The notes beneath the pieces were generated by a model. It saw only the letters and a list, made by a program, of their open reading frames with translations, made no database searches and was not told where the DNA came from. From Paludibacteraceae bacterium (GTDB taxonomy: Bacteria > Bacteroidota > Bacteroidia > Bacteroidales > Paludibacteraceae), in assembly GCA_017464025.1 (NCBI GenBank), contig JAFUEI010000025.1, positions 1 to 53,602 on the forward strand: a stretch of 53,602 bases of DNA, in the 5' to 3' direction. Below, in pieces: positions 15,424 to 25,196 of the stretch. Positions within the stretch are counted from its first letter, which is position 1. Each line of letters starts with the position of its first letter. The translations under genes and the position numbers were made by a program.

Positions 15424-17028
15424 GTGAAAAGCGAACTGATAGTAGATGTCCAACCGAAGGAGATCGCTATGGCGCTGGTAGAAGACGACCGCTTGATGGA
15501 AGTGAACCGCGAGAAGCGTGAAATGACCTATGTAGTGGGCAACATCTACCTTGGGAAGGTAAAGAAAGTAATGCCAGCGCTGAACGCCGTCTTCGTCGAT
15601 GTAGGCTACGAAAAAGACGCTTTTCTCCACTATCTTGACTTAGGCGAAGGATTCAACCGCGTCAACACGTACGTCCAGACCCTGCTCCGCAAAGAAAAGG
15701 CCCCAGCCACCGGCAAGTTATACAGTCTGCCGGAAGTGGGAAAAGAAGGCCAAATAGGCGACTATCTGAAGACGGGCGACCATATTTTGGTACAAATAGC
15801 CAAAGAGCCCATCAACACCAAGGGACCGCGTCTCACAGCCGAAATATCACTCGCAGGACGAAACATCGTCCTCATTCCTTTCGGCGACAAGGTGATGGTC
15901 AGCAGCAAAATCAAGTCGGAGTCAGAGCGTAGCCGTCTGAAGCAGCTCGTGCAGTCAATCAAGCCGCAAGGCTACGGCGTAATAGTACGTACGGTGGCCG
16001 AAGGCAAGCGAGTAGCCGAGTTGGACGGCGAGATGCAACTGCTCGTGAAGCGCTGGGAAGACACCGTCAAGAAACTGCAGCAACTGAAGCAGCCAGCCGT
16101 TAACCTTGTAAAAGAAGAGATTGGCCGCACCATAGGCCTGTTGCGCGACATCTTCAATCCCACATTCGAGAGCATACAAGTGAATGACGAAGAGGTGTTC
16201 AACGATGTGAGTGCCTACGTGGAGCTGATTGCTCCGGAGAGCAAGAAGATTGTCCGTATGTACAAGGGCGAACAGCCCATCTTCGACCACTTCCAAATTA
16301 CCCGCCAGATGAAGACGGGGCTGGGGCGAACGGTAGGTTTCAAGAATGGCGGCTACCTGATTGTGGAAAAGACAGAGGCACTGTGGTCGATTGACGTAAA
16401 CAGCGGCAGCAAGAAACAAGGGACCGACCAGGAAGAGAATGCCTTTAACACCAACATGCTGGCAGCAGACGAGATAGCCCATCAGCTACGTCTGCGCGAT
16501 ATAGGCGGCATTATCATCGTCGATTTCATCGACATGGATTCATCGGAGAACCAACAGGCTCTGTATGAACACATGCGCGACCTGCTGGAGTTGGATAGGG
16601 CAAAGCACAACGTACTCAAATTGAGCAAATTCGGTCTGATGCAGATTACCCGCCAACGTGTCCGTCCCGCTGTCGAAATGCAGACGCAGGAGGTGTGCCC
16701 CACCTGCATGGGCAAAGGAAAGATACAACCATCGATTCTCTTCACCGACACGTTGCAGGAAGAGATAGAGGCTTATACCGAACGGTTTGGCCGTCCGTTA
16801 AGGTTGTATGTGCATCCATACGTATATGCCTATGCCGACCGCGGAATCTTCAACTCGATCCGCCTGCAATGGAAGCGCAAATACGGCGTACGGTTGCTGG
16901 AAAGTCAAGACCTTGCCTTTATGCAATACAAGTTCACCGACATGAGCGGTAAGCAGTTACTGACCAGCGAACCGCACACCCATGAAGAGAACGCGCCTAA
17001 GGATAAAGACAGTGAGAAAAAAGCGTAA
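15424..17028 (+). CDS. rng: Ribonuclease G/E family endoribonuclease
   Basis: A 534-residue RNase G/E catalytic protein that cleaves single-stranded AU-rich RNA 5' monophosphate-dependently and matures rRNA. The S1 domain lies within residues 35-125 (NIYLGKVKKVMPALNAVFVD), catalytic metal ligands are Asp324 in WSIDVNSG and Asp367 in VDFIDMD, and the Zn-link cysteines are in CPTCMGKG (425 and 428). The length fits RNase G and there is no long RNase E-like scaffold tail, only a charged C-terminus. The start codon is GTG at 15424. It is followed at once by a strong terminator. Confidence 0.93.
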   Translation: MKSELIVDVQPKEIAMALVEDDRLMEVNREKREMTYVVGNIYLGKVKKVMPALNAVFVDVGYEKDAFLHYLDLGEGFNRVNTYVQTLLRKEKAPATGKLYSLPEVGKEGQIGDYLKTGDHILVQIAKEPINTKGPRLTAEISLAGRNIVLIPFGDKVMVSSKIKSESERSRLKQLVQSIKPQGYGVIVRTVAEGKRVAELDGEMQLLVKRWEDTVKKLQQLKQPAVNLVKEEIGRTIGLLRDIFNPTFESIQVNDEEVFNDVSAYVELIAPESKKIVRMYKGEQPIFDHFQITRQMKTGLGRTVGFKNGGYLIVEKTEALWSIDVNSGSKKQGTDQEENAFNTNMLAADEIAHQLRLRDIGGIIIVDFIDMDSSENQQALYEHMRDLLELDRAKHNVLKLSKFGLMQITRQRVRPAVEMQTQEVCPTCMGKGKIQPSILFTDTLQEEIEAYTERFGRPLRLYVHPYVYAYADRGIFNSIRLQWKRKYGVRLLESQDLAFMQYKFTDMSGKQLLTSEPHTHEENAPKDKDSEKKA

Positions 17029-17038
17029 GGACAAAAAA

Positions 17039-17071
17039 ACGGGAATACGTTATTGTGTTCCCGTTTTTTTT
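17039..17071 (+). terminator. Rho-independent terminator after rng
   Basis: ACGGGAATAC (17039-17048) pairs with GTGTTCCCGT (17055-17064) with one wobble around a 6-nt loop, preceded by seven A and followed by eight T. The A/T flanks could make it work in both directions. Confidence 0.92.
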
Positions 17072-17073
17072 CT

Positions 17074-17105
17074 TTTGGAAACTTGGCATTGTTTTTGTAA
17101 TTTTG
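17074..17105 (+). promoter_or_regulatory. Promoter of the TPR-TraB operon
   Basis: TTTG at 17074-17077, a 20-bp spacer and TAATTTTG at 17098-17105, directly after the rng terminator. The ATG at 17114 begins only 9 nt beyond the element, predicting a leader of about 5 nt. Confidence 0.85.
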
Positions 17106-17113
17106 CAAGCGTA

Positions 17114-19138
17114 ATGAGACGCCTTCTCCACATAGTACTACCAATCCTGACAATTCAACTGCTGTTGTCAGGGGTGCCTGTACACGCCCAACTCAACACC
17201 GACCGCATCACGGCCATCGGGCGGAATGCCCTGTACTTTGACGACTACGTGTTGGCCATACAATACTTCAATCAGGTTATCAAACTGAAGCCATGGTTGG
17301 CAGAGCCGTATCTGTATCGTGCCATAGCCAAAATACAATTGGGGGATATGGCCGGTGCGGAACGCGACTGCTCGTCGGCGATACAAAATAATCCGTTTCT
17401 GCCGGGTGCGTATTACGCCCGCGGCTTTGTCCGCCTGCGGCAGGGGCATGCCGATATGGCGGAAAACGATTTTACAGAGGCTCTGGTGTTCGCCCCCGAC
17501 AACAAGATATACACGCTGCTTCGAGCCGATGCCCGTGCACGGTTGAAACATTATCCGGAAGCCTTAGCCGACATTGATGAGTTACTGCGTCGCGAACCCC
17601 GCAACGCATCATACCACTTTGAAAAAGGTACTGTATGCATGGCCATGCAAGACACGCTTTGCGCTTTTCAAGCCTTCAGCGCCGCAGTAGAATACGACAG
17701 CCAAAACCCAGCGAACTGGTCGGCACGCGGACTTGTAAACATGATGTTAGAGCACAACAATGAAGCTTTGCTGGACCTGACAAAGGCTGTCAATCTGGGC
17801 AGTAAATGGGCAGGTGATTACATCAACCGCGGCGTGCTTTTCTACAAAAAACACAATTACCGCGGGGCCATGGCTGACTATGACAAGGCCGTATCGCTTG
17901 ACCCGCAGGACGCACAATGCTATTACAACCGCGGAATGTTGCGCAGCGAGGTGGGCGACTGGAACCGTGCCCTCGAAGACTTCGACCAAGCTATCGGTCT
18001 GGAGCCAGACAAAACAGAGATGCGTTACCAGCGAGGAGTGGTTCATCTGCAGTTACGTCAATGGAATGAAGCCGTCAGCGACTTCGACTCTCTCATCAGC
18101 CGCTATCCCTATTTCCTTCCCGCCTATTATTTAGCCGCCCAGGCCAAGACGGCCCTTGACGAGCCCAAAGCCGCCTGGCACTACCAGCAGAAGGCACATA
18201 AGCTGGAACAGAACAAAGAGGAGATTATGCGCCAGCAGCGCTCCGTGAACACGGACGTGCAATTAGCAGAATCCCAACCACAGAAACGCGACCGCCGCAA
18301 AGAGTTTTCCAACCATGCCGCCCAAAACCAGGCCGAGCCCCAAGAGGAAGGATATTACAGCAGCGAGACGCGGGGCAACGTACAGAAGCGGCATGCCGAC
18401 GTGGTGAACGAACCCAACATCGCCCTCAACTACTACAGCAAACGGGATGCACTACGCCGCACCGACTATTTCCACTACATCGTGGACGACTACAACCGCA
18501 CACAGACCCTACCATCACCCCTGCAAGTGACCATAGAAGAACCTGCCCTGACTGCCGAACTGGTGAACAGCCACTTTGATGCCATCACCCGTATGTCGGA
18601 CAGGCTGGACACGGAAACCGGTAATCCGGATTTGCTATTCTCAAGGGCCGTAGAGTTTGCCCTTGTGCAGGACTATTCGTCGGCCATCGACGACTGCACC
18701 CGCGCCATCGTGCTCCTCAACCAGCAGGACGAAGCGGACAGACGCCTGCCCATATTTTACTTCTGCCGTGCCAACTGGCGCTACAAACTGCTTGAATATC
18801 AGCGCAGCACCGGCGAGTTGTACGACGATAAGGCGAATGGAAAGCTGGAATTCGAGATGATTATGCGTGACTATGACCAAGTGCTGCGTCTGCAACCCGA
18901 CTTTGCCTTTGCCGCCTACAACAAGGCCAATATGCTGTGCACCCAACGTGACTTTGACGAAGCAGTAAGATACTACACACAGGCCATCAGTACCGAACCC
19001 GAGTTTGCAGAGGCTTGGTTCAACCGCGGTCTGACACGCATCTACACCGACCATAACGAAGAAGGTCTGGCCGACCTGAGCAAGGCGGGCGAACTGGGGA
19101 TATATCAGGCATACAACTTGATTGCACGCTTCCAATGA
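17114..19138 (+). CDS. Exported tetratricopeptide-repeat protein
   Basis: A 674-residue protein with a signal peptide (MRRLLHIVLPILTIQLLLSG to HAQ). Roughly nine TPR units cover residues 30-340 (for example AMADYDKAVSLDPQDAQCYYNRG), then a low-complexity Gln/Glu/Arg-rich linker at about 355-440, then three or so more TPRs at the C-terminus. TPRs build a protein-binding superhelix, so it is probably a periplasmic scaffold. The promoter fixes the ATG at 17114. The following TraB/GumN-like gene overlaps by 4 bp, implying that the products work together. Partner proteins are unknown. Confidence 0.88.
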   Translation: MRRLLHIVLPILTIQLLLSGVPVHAQLNTDRITAIGRNALYFDDYVLAIQYFNQVIKLKPWLAEPYLYRAIAKIQLGDMAGAERDCSSAIQNNPFLPGAYYARGFVRLRQGHADMAENDFTEALVFAPDNKIYTLLRADARARLKHYPEALADIDELLRREPRNASYHFEKGTVCMAMQDTLCAFQAFSAAVEYDSQNPANWSARGLVNMMLEHNNEALLDLTKAVNLGSKWAGDYINRGVLFYKKHNYRGAMADYDKAVSLDPQDAQCYYNRGMLRSEVGDWNRALEDFDQAIGLEPDKTEMRYQRGVVHLQLRQWNEAVSDFDSLISRYPYFLPAYYLAAQAKTALDEPKAAWHYQQKAHKLEQNKEEIMRQQRSVNTDVQLAESQPQKRDRRKEFSNHAAQNQAEPQEEGYYSSETRGNVQKRHADVVNEPNIALNYYSKRDALRRTDYFHYIVDDYNRTQTLPSPLQVTIEEPALTAELVNSHFDAITRMSDRLDTETGNPDLLFSRAVEFALVQDYSSAIDDCTRAIVLLNQQDEADRRLPIFYFCRANWRYKLLEYQRSTGELYDDKANGKLEFEMIMRDYDQVLRLQPDFAFAAYNKANMLCTQRDFDEAVRYYTQAISTEPEFAEAWFNRGLTRIYTDHNEEGLADLSKAGELGIYQAYNLIARFQ

Positions 19139-20076
19139 TACGCATGCGCTCTCTCATATTGTCCGCTCTGCTGCTATGTACCGCCACGATGGCCAAAGGC
19201 CAACTGCTATGGGAAGTGTCAGGCAATTCAGCCAAATCCAAGTCATATATCTTCGGAACAGACCGCTTAGCAGACATCTCCTTTTTAGACACCGTGCCCA
19301 ATCTCTTCAAGGTCTATGGCCGTTGCAGCCGTGTCATAACAGAGATGGCCATCAATGATATGGATGCGGCGCGCGCCCTGCGCGAAGCGGCATTACTACC
19401 CGATTCTGCGAGCCTTCGCGGTCAATATACTCAAGAAGAATATAGCCGCATTGATGCAGCTATACAACTGGCAATCAACATGGATTTGGACAAGGTAGGT
19501 CGGATGAAGCCGTCGTATCTAACCGAGTTGTACCGCAACGAGTTACTGCGCCGCTGGATGGGCTATGACGAGGACCGCTCCATGGAAAACTTCTTCCAGA
19601 CCGTGGCAAAGCAGCAGGGCAAACCAGTCATAGCATTAGACGATACCGGCGAGGCCATCTACATGGCATTCGACCGCGAACCCACGTACTGGCAGTGTAA
19701 AGAACTGCTGAAGATCGTGGACTATCCCGAGCGGGAGATACAATTAGAAAAGGCGCTACTCAATCTCTACCGCAACGGTCAACTGCTGGAGATGACCTAT
19801 CGGGTGACGGCTCCGGACAACCTATCCACCCTCTCCTACTCCGACTATCAAGTGTATGCCCGCCGCAACCTGAACTGGACCAAGCGCCTTATCCCCTATC
19901 TGACAGAAGGGGACAACTTCATCTGCCTCAATGCATTGTATCTCGGTGGTGACGACGGTTTGCTGGCACGACTGAAAGCGGCCGGCTACAAGATACGTCC
20001 TGTTAACCGATTCAAACTGCTCAAAGACAAAGAGTTTCCTGCCATTCCAGAGATGGCGGGCGAAACGGCGCCGTAA
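19135..20076 (+). CDS. TraB/GumN (Tiki-like) family protein, degenerate active site
   Basis: A 313-residue exported protein (signal to about residue 22, ending AKGQ). The fold is recognised from LLWEVSG..SYIFGT at the start and DGLLARLKAAGYKIRPV at the end, which match the TraB/GumN/PrgY family. Family metalloenzymes carry a His in each of two short motifs, GTxH/GTHHL and GALHL or GAGHL. Here these read GTDRL (residues 41-45) and NALYL (266-270), so both metal-binding histidines are lost. It may be a pseudoenzyme acting with the TPR protein to which it is coupled by a 4-bp overlap. Confidence 0.78.
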   Translation: MIRMRSLILSALLLCTATMAKGQLLWEVSGNSAKSKSYIFGTDRLADISFLDTVPNLFKVYGRCSRVITEMAINDMDAARALREAALLPDSASLRGQYTQEEYSRIDAAIQLAINMDLDKVGRMKPSYLTELYRNELLRRWMGYDEDRSMENFFQTVAKQQGKPVIALDDTGEAIYMAFDREPTYWQCKELLKIVDYPEREIQLEKALLNLYRNGQLLEMTYRVTAPDNLSTLSYSDYQVYARRNLNWTKRLIPYLTEGDNFICLNALYLGGDDGLLARLKAAGYKIRPVNRFKLLKDKEFPAIPEMAGETAP

Positions 20077-20106
20077 GAATAGCCTGAAAAAGGACGAAGA
20101 AGTGTA

Positions 20107-20589
20107 TTACACATTCAGCATCCTGAGAATATCGTCCTCCATCTTTTCAGGCTGGACAGTAGGGCCATAGCGCTTGATGACCTTACCATCACGCGAGATG
20201 AGAAACTTGGTGAAGTTCCACTTGATTTTGGAAGAGAACCATCCGTGAGCCTGACTCTTCAGATACGTGTAAACGGGACTTTCGTTCGATCCGTTCACAT
20301 CAATTTTCTTCATCAGCGGGAAAGTAACCCCGAGATTGCGCTGGCAGAACTGCGCAATCTCCTTGTCGGACCCCGGGTCCTGATGGGCGAACTGGTCGCA
20401 AGGGAATGCGACAATGACAAGCCCCTGCTCCTTATATTTCTGATACAACGCCTCCAGTCCTTTGTACTGGGGCGTGAAACCGCACTTGCTGGCGGTGTTG
20501 ACCACCATCAGCACCTTGCCTCTGTATTCGGCAAAGTCCTGTTCGCCCCCCTTGTTGTTCAGGGGCTTGAAATCATAGATTGATGCCAT
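20107..20589 (-). CDS. Glutathione peroxidase-like thiol peroxidase
   Basis: A 160-residue peroxidase of the GPx family with Cys instead of selenocysteine. The tetrad is visible: Cys in NTASKCGFTPQY, Gln in the FPCDQF motif, and Trp/Asn in KWNFTKFLI. The second Cys in FPCDQF is where thioredoxin-dependent members have a resolving Cys, so thioredoxin rather than glutathione is the likely reductant; Bacteroidales generally lack glutathione. It detoxifies peroxides in the cytoplasm as no signal peptide is seen. Own promoter at 20631-20661. Confidence 0.93.
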   Translation of the reverse strand: MASIYDFKPLNNKGGEQDFAEYRGKVLMVVNTASKCGFTPQYKGLEALYQKYKEQGLVIVAFPCDQFAHQDPGSDKEIAQFCQRNLGVTFPLMKKIDVNGSNESPVYTYLKSQAHGWFSSKIKWNFTKFLISRDGKVIKRYGPTVQPEKMEDDILRMLNV

Positions 20590-20630
20590 CTGCGTTTAGG
20601 ATTTACTGTTAACGACCCAAGATTTGCCGA

Positions 20631-20661
20631 CAAAGGTACGCAAAAACTTTCATACGACAAA
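20631..20661 (-). promoter_or_regulatory. Promoter of the glutathione peroxidase gene
   Basis: On the minus strand TTTG (20661-20658), a 19-bp spacer and TACCTTTG (20638-20631). The leader is about 35 nt. Confidence 0.82.
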
Positions 20662-20754
20662 CGGCGGCGTCCGAATTGCGCGACAACCGCATCAGAAGAG
20701 TTACTCCATGCGGGCAACAGAGGGCAGGTTTTCCTTGCATATTGATGCTGCCAC

Positions 20755-20785
20755 TTGTCTATTCAGAAGAAAAGTGCTATCTTTG
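20755..20785 (+). promoter_or_regulatory. Promoter of the beta-CASP nuclease gene
   Basis: TTG at 20755-20757, a 20-bp spacer and TATCTTTG at 20778-20785. The leader to 20878 is about 90 nt. Confidence 0.8.
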
Positions 20786-20877
20786 CCGTGGTCTTACAAA
20801 GGCAATCGAACAACCGGCGTCTGCCAACCTGTCAACGCCTGCTGCACCCTGCAAGACAAATGTAACCCGCTACCGCC

Positions 20878-22380
20878 ATGAAACTGCAATTTCTCGGTGC
20901 CGCCGGCGAAGTGACCGGCAGCAAGCACCTGCTCACCGTCGGCCGCAAACGAATTTTACTTGATTGCGGTATGTATCAAGGTAAAGGAATGGATACCGAC
21001 CGTGCCAACCGCGAACTCGGTTTTGAGCCATCAAACATCGACTACATCGTACTCACACACGCCCATATCGACCATAGCGGTCTGATACCCTATCTGTACA
21101 GAAAAGGGTTTCGAGGGAAAGTGGTATGCACTCCTGCCACCAAAGATTTGTGCAGCATCATGCTGCTTGACACCGCGTATATACAGGCGCTTGACATCAA
21201 ATGGTACAACCGCAAGCAGCACAAACTGGGTCTTCCTCCAGCCGATGTGCTGTACGATGCTCAGCAAGCCCAACGCTGCATGCGCCTCTTCAAAACGGTG
21301 GAGTATGAGCGCGACTATTTTCTGTGCGAGGGCGTGATGCTGCGTTTCACCGATTCGGGTCACATGCTGGGCAGCGCGATTGCCAGCCTGACCATTACGG
21401 AATTCGGCGAGACGAAACGTCTGGCCTACACAGGCGATATCGGTCGGCCACACAGCCACATTCTCTGTCCGCCCAAACCCTTTCCTCAATGCGACTGGCT
21501 GATATGCGAGTCCACCTATGGCAACCGCTTGCACGATGAAGCGGAAGTGACGGAAAACGAACTGCTGGAAATAGTGCGCGACACGTGCGTACGGAAACAA
21601 GGCAAACTCATCATACCGAGCTTTTCGGTAGGCCGTACGCAGGAGATTGTATATGTATTGAACAAATTGTACAATGCAGGATTTCTGCCTGCTGTAGATG
21701 TATATGTGGACAGTCCGCTATCAGTGAATGCCACTGACATTTTCCGTCAGTATACCGAGCAGTTGAACACCGAGGTTCAGCAGGTCATGAAAAACGACCC
21801 CGACCCGTTCGGCTTCAACACGCTGCATTACATCACCGACATACGCGAATCAAAACGACTTAATACCGACCCGAAACCCGCCATCATCATATCCGCCTCG
21901 GGCATGCTGGAGGCAGGCCGCGTGAAGCACCATGTAGCAAACCATATAGAAGACCCGCGCACAACGATTCTGATTGTAGGCTACTGCACCCCGACGTCAT
22001 TGGGGGCCCGTCTGCTTGACTTGTTCGGTTTAGGAGACAATCCGGCACCGTTCCGTAAGAACCAGTCGCCGGTAACCAGCGGGCATACCCCTGTCATCTC
22101 CATATTCGGCGAGGAGCACAAAGTGAGGGCCGACATACGCCGGATAGACGGATTCTCTGGGCATGGCGACTGGCGCGAGATGACAGCCTACCTGCAGACG
22201 CAAGACGTGGCCCAAATACGGCACACCTTCATCGTACACGGCGAGCAACAGGCAGCTGAAACCTACAAAGACCACTTGTATGAGGCAGGTTTCCGCGGCA
22301 TCAGCACCCCGCAAAAAGGCGAAGAGGCCGAATGGCAAGAAGAATCGGGAGGGGTTGCACATCTCGAAAAGTATGACTAA
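20878..22380 (+). CDS. Metallo-beta-lactamase/beta-CASP ribonuclease
   Basis: A 500-residue RNA-processing nuclease of the CPSF73/YSH1-like bacterial group. Motif 2 THAHIDH (residues 60-66), the SGHMLGSA motif, LAYTGDIGR and the beta-CASP region with CESTYGNR, IIPSFSVGRTQE and ISASGMLEAGRV are all present; the C-terminal HxH-type motif is in GFSGHGDW and FIVHGE. Compared with the shortest members it has an insertion around FGLGDNPAPFRKNQ. It probably acts as an exo/endoribonuclease in RNA turnover. Single gene with its own promoter; gpsA follows from a promoter overlapping its stop codon. Confidence 0.92.
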   Translation: MKLQFLGAAGEVTGSKHLLTVGRKRILLDCGMYQGKGMDTDRANRELGFEPSNIDYIVLTHAHIDHSGLIPYLYRKGFRGKVVCTPATKDLCSIMLLDTAYIQALDIKWYNRKQHKLGLPPADVLYDAQQAQRCMRLFKTVEYERDYFLCEGVMLRFTDSGHMLGSAIASLTITEFGETKRLAYTGDIGRPHSHILCPPKPFPQCDWLICESTYGNRLHDEAEVTENELLEIVRDTCVRKQGKLIIPSFSVGRTQEIVYVLNKLYNAGFLPAVDVYVDSPLSVNATDIFRQYTEQLNTEVQQVMKNDPDPFGFNTLHYITDIRESKRLNTDPKPAIIISASGMLEAGRVKHHVANHIEDPRTTILIVGYCTPTSLGARLLDLFGLGDNPAPFRKNQSPVTSGHTPVISIFGEEHKVRADIRRIDGFSGHGDWREMTAYLQTQDVAQIRHTFIVHGEQQAAETYKDHLYEAGFRGISTPQKGEEAEWQEESGGVAHLEKYD

Positions 22381-22385
22381 ATTTG
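22355..22385 (+). promoter_or_regulatory. Promoter of gpsA, overlapping the upstream stop codon
   Basis: TTG at 22355-22357, a 20-bp spacer and TAAATTTG at 22378-22385. The TAA of the -7 element is the stop codon of the beta-CASP gene. Confidence 0.75.
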
Positions 22386-22409
22386 CAGGCTGAAAGGAGA
22401 GACTGCAAC

Positions 22410-23411
22410 ATGAGCAACGAGCAACAACCACGCATTGCCATTCTTGGTTCGGGGAGCTGGGCTACAGCATTGGCTAAGATGGTGATGTGCAACACAGAAC
22501 AGATAAACTGGTTCATGCGCCGGCAGGAAAAGATAGAGGAGTTCATCCGCATCGGCAAGAACCCTGGCTATCTTTCAGCCGCCCGTTTTGACACAAGCCG
22601 TATACACTTCACAAGCGACATCAACGAAGTGGTGGCCCAATCGGACATTCTTGTGGTGGCCATTCCGTCGCCTTATCTAAAACAATCGCTTGGCAAGATG
22701 CGCAAGAGCATACGGCAGAAGATAGTGATATCGGCCGTAAAAGGCATGGTGCCAGACGAGAACATGGTGGTGAGCGACTATATGCATTTCCGCTTCCACA
22801 TTCCTATGGACCAACTGGGCGTGATAGCCGGTCCGTGCCATGCCGAAGAAGTAGCACTGGAGCGGTTGAGCTACCTGACCATCGGCTGCCCGAACCGTCA
22901 ACGGGCACAATATCTGGCCCAATTCTTCACCACTCCGTTTGTAAAAACCGCTGTCAGCGAAGACATCTGGGGTCTGGAGTATTCATCGGTAATGAAGAAC
23001 ATCTATGCTATCGCTACCGGTATCTGCAGCGGTCTGAAATACGGCGACAACTTCATCTCGGTATTGGTGTCAAACGCCAGTCAGGAGATAGCCCGCTTCG
23101 CCAATGCAATGAATCCGATGCAGCGGGATGTGACCCAGTCGGCCTATTTGGGCGACCTATTGGTGACATGCTATTCTCACTTCTCTCGCAATCGGCAGTT
23201 CGGCAACATGATAGGACTTGGCTACAGCGTACGGGCAGCACAGATTGAAATGGAGATGGTGGCCGAAGGCTATTATGGAACCCGTTGCATACATGAACTG
23301 AACGAGCGTTACCATGTGGCACTCCCCATTGTGGATGCTGTATATGAGATTATCTACAACCAGAAGCCGGCCTCCCAAGTGATTCAAGACTTGGCCAAAC
23401 AGTTAGCTTGA
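22410..23411 (+). CDS. gpsA: Glycerol-3-phosphate dehydrogenase [NAD(P)+]
   Basis: A 333-residue cytoplasmic enzyme reducing dihydroxyacetone phosphate to sn-glycerol-3-phosphate for phospholipids. The Rossmann motif IAILGSGSWATALA, VVAIPS, the substrate region SAVKGM and IAGPCHAEEV, the catalytic Lys in YSSVMKNIYAIATGI, and SAYLGDLLVTCYS are recognisable. The ATG at 22410 is preferred to a TTG at 22383 that lies in the promoter. AAGGAG at 22394-22399 is one of the few Shine-Dalgarno-like sequences in the window. Confidence 0.95.
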   Translation: MSNEQQPRIAILGSGSWATALAKMVMCNTEQINWFMRRQEKIEEFIRIGKNPGYLSAARFDTSRIHFTSDINEVVAQSDILVVAIPSPYLKQSLGKMRKSIRQKIVISAVKGMVPDENMVVSDYMHFRFHIPMDQLGVIAGPCHAEEVALERLSYLTIGCPNRQRAQYLAQFFTTPFVKTAVSEDIWGLEYSSVMKNIYAIATGICSGLKYGDNFISVLVSNASQEIARFANAMNPMQRDVTQSAYLGDLLVTCYSHFSRNRQFGNMIGLGYSVRAAQIEMEMVAEGYYGTRCIHELNERYHVALPIVDAVYEIIYNQKPASQVIQDLAKQLA

Positions 23412-23461
23412 TATTCCCGACAAAAAAAACACAACATAATTATCTAACAAGAAACAGCTTT

Positions 23462-23965
23462 ATGAAAGCAAACATCATCGTAGTATCGGCAGCAGCCCTT
23501 ATGCTGACTGCGTGCGGCTTCACCAAGAACGCCACTACCAACAACAGCACGTCGTCCACTACAACCACCCAGCCTGCCTCATCAACCGAGGCCGTACAGA
23601 TGGGCAAGAATGCAGGTTCGTCGCTTGACTATCTGACTGCACAGTACAAATCAGCCGGCAAACTGGATATGACAAACATGATGAACATCGCCAGCATGCT
23701 CAACCTTGTAGGCGCCGCCCAGCAAGTCTATACCAACAAGGCCGACCAAAGTTATCGTCAGAACTTCATCAAAGGTCTTATTGCCAACTCCATCAACATT
23801 GACGACCTGAATGCAGAGACCGTTACCGACCAGTTGACCACGCTGGCAGAGAACACCAATGTGGACAAACTGAATTCCGCTATGCAGAAAGGCCAGGCCA
23901 CCGCCACCGAAGTGCAGAACGTGGCCAGCAGCGTAACGAACATCATCAATATGTTCAAGAAATAA
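23462..23965 (+). CDS. Lipoprotein of unknown function
   Basis: A 167-residue lipoprotein. The signal [18 protein letters not shown] places the lipidated Cys at residue 18, followed by a Thr/Ser/Asn-rich linker of about 25 residues and a helical domain containing [20 protein letters not shown] and [13 protein letters not shown] do not recognise a named family with certainty; short helical lipoproteins of this kind are common in Bacteroidales. It lies 50 bp after gpsA and 16 bp before pepT, so co-transcription is likely. Confidence 0.75.
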   Translation: MKANIIVVSAAALMLTACGFTKNATTNNSTSSTTTTQPASSTEAVQMGKNAGSSLDYLTAQYKSAGKLDMTNMMNIASMLNLVGAAQQVYTNKADQSYRQNFIKGLIANSINIDDLNAETVTDQLTTLAENTNVDKLNSAMQKGQATATEVQNVASSVTNIINMFKK

Positions 23966-23981
23966 CCCGTCTCTTGTTCCT

Positions 23982-25196
23982 ATGAACATCACCGACCGCT
24001 TCCTCAGCTACGTGGCGCTGTGGACCACCTCCGACGAAACCACCGGCACCACCCCTTCCACGCCCGGCCAGATGCGCTTTGCAGAGACCCTGCGTGACGA
24101 GCTTGTCAGCATCGGTATGACCGATGTAACCCTTGACCAGAACGGCTACCTGATGGCCACCCTGCCCGCCAACACCGACGAACCCAAACCCGTTATCGGA
24201 TTCATTGCCCACATGGACACTGCTCCCGATGCCAGCGGAAAGGATATCAAGCCTTTCATTGTCAGCAACTATCAGGGCGGTGACATCATGCTCAACGCCG
24301 AAAAGAACATTATCCTCGAGGTGGAGAAATATCCCGAGATAAAGCGTTACCTCGGCAACGACATCATCGTCACCGACGGGACCACTTTGCTCGGAGCCGA
24401 TGACAAAGCAGGCGTGGCCGAAATCGTCAGTGCGATGGAGTATCTGCTGCAACACCCTGAAATCAAGCATGGCAAGATACGCATAGGCTTTACGCCCGAC
24501 GAGGAAATAGGCCAAGGGGCCGACCACTTCGACGTACAGATGTTCGGTGCCGAATGGGCATATACGATGGACGGCGGCACGATAGGCGAACTGGAATACG
24601 AAAACTTCAACGCCGCTTCAGCCCGCATCATATTCAAAGGCATAAACGTTCATCCCGGCTCGGCCTATCAGAAGATGCAGAACTCAATGCTCATCGCCAC
24701 CGAGTTTGCCCAAGCCCTTCCTCCCCGAGAGACTCCCGCCTGCACACAGGGCTATGAGGGATTCTACCACCTTGTCGGCATACAGGGAAACGTCGAAGAG
24801 ACCTCCCTGAACTACATCATCCGCGACCACGACCGCCAGCGCTTTGAAAACCGCAAACGCGAAGTGGAGAGGCTCACTGCCGAAATCAACAACAAGCACG
24901 GAGAAGGAACCGCAACAGCCTTCATACGCGACCAATACTACAACATGCGTGAGAAGGTGGAACCTGTCATGCACGTTGTTGAGCTGGCCGAACGTGCGAT
25001 GCGCGAAGCAGGTCTGACACCCGTTGTGAAACCCATCCGCGGCGGAACCGACGGTGCACGGTTGAGTTTTGAAGGACTACCCTGCCCCAATATCTTCGCA
25101 GGCGGAGAAAACTTCCACAGCCGCTTCGAGTACCTTCCTGTTCAGTCAATGCAGGCAGCCATGCAAGTAATCCTTAAAATCATATCATTATGCTAA
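23982..25196 (+). CDS. pepT: Tripeptide aminopeptidase (peptidase T)
   Basis: A 404-residue M20 metallopeptidase removing the N-terminal residue of tripeptides in the cytoplasm. Zn ligands and catalytic residues are visible in [32 protein letters not shown] and [18 protein letters not shown], with the C-terminal [30 protein letters not shown] split here only by length limits. The length matches PepT (about 410). It overlaps gcvT by 7 bp, so the two are probably translationally coupled. Confidence 0.95.
   Translation: MNITDRFLSYVALWTTSDETTGTTPSTPGQMRFAETLRDELVSIGMTDVTLDQNGYLMATLPANTDEPKPVIGFIAHMDTAPDASGKDIKPFIVSNYQGGDIMLNAEKNIILEVEKYPEIKRYLGNDIIVTDGTTLLGADDKAGVAEIVSAMEYLLQHPEIKHGKIRIGFTPDEEIGQGADHFDVQMFGAEWAYTMDGGTIGELEYENFNAASARIIFKGINVHPGSAYQKMQNSMLIATEFAQALPPRETPACTQGYEGFYHLVGIQGNVEETSLNYIIRDHDRQRFENRKREVERLTAEINNKHGEGTATAFIRDQYYNMREKVEPVMHVVELAERAMREAGLTPVVKPIRGGTDGARLSFEGLPCPNIFAGGENFHSRFEYLPVQSMQAAMQVILKIISLC

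Noticed and set aside
16982-17113. Longer start for the TPR protein inside rng
   Set aside because: A strong terminator and a new promoter lie between, and the ATG at 17114 gives a clean signal peptide.
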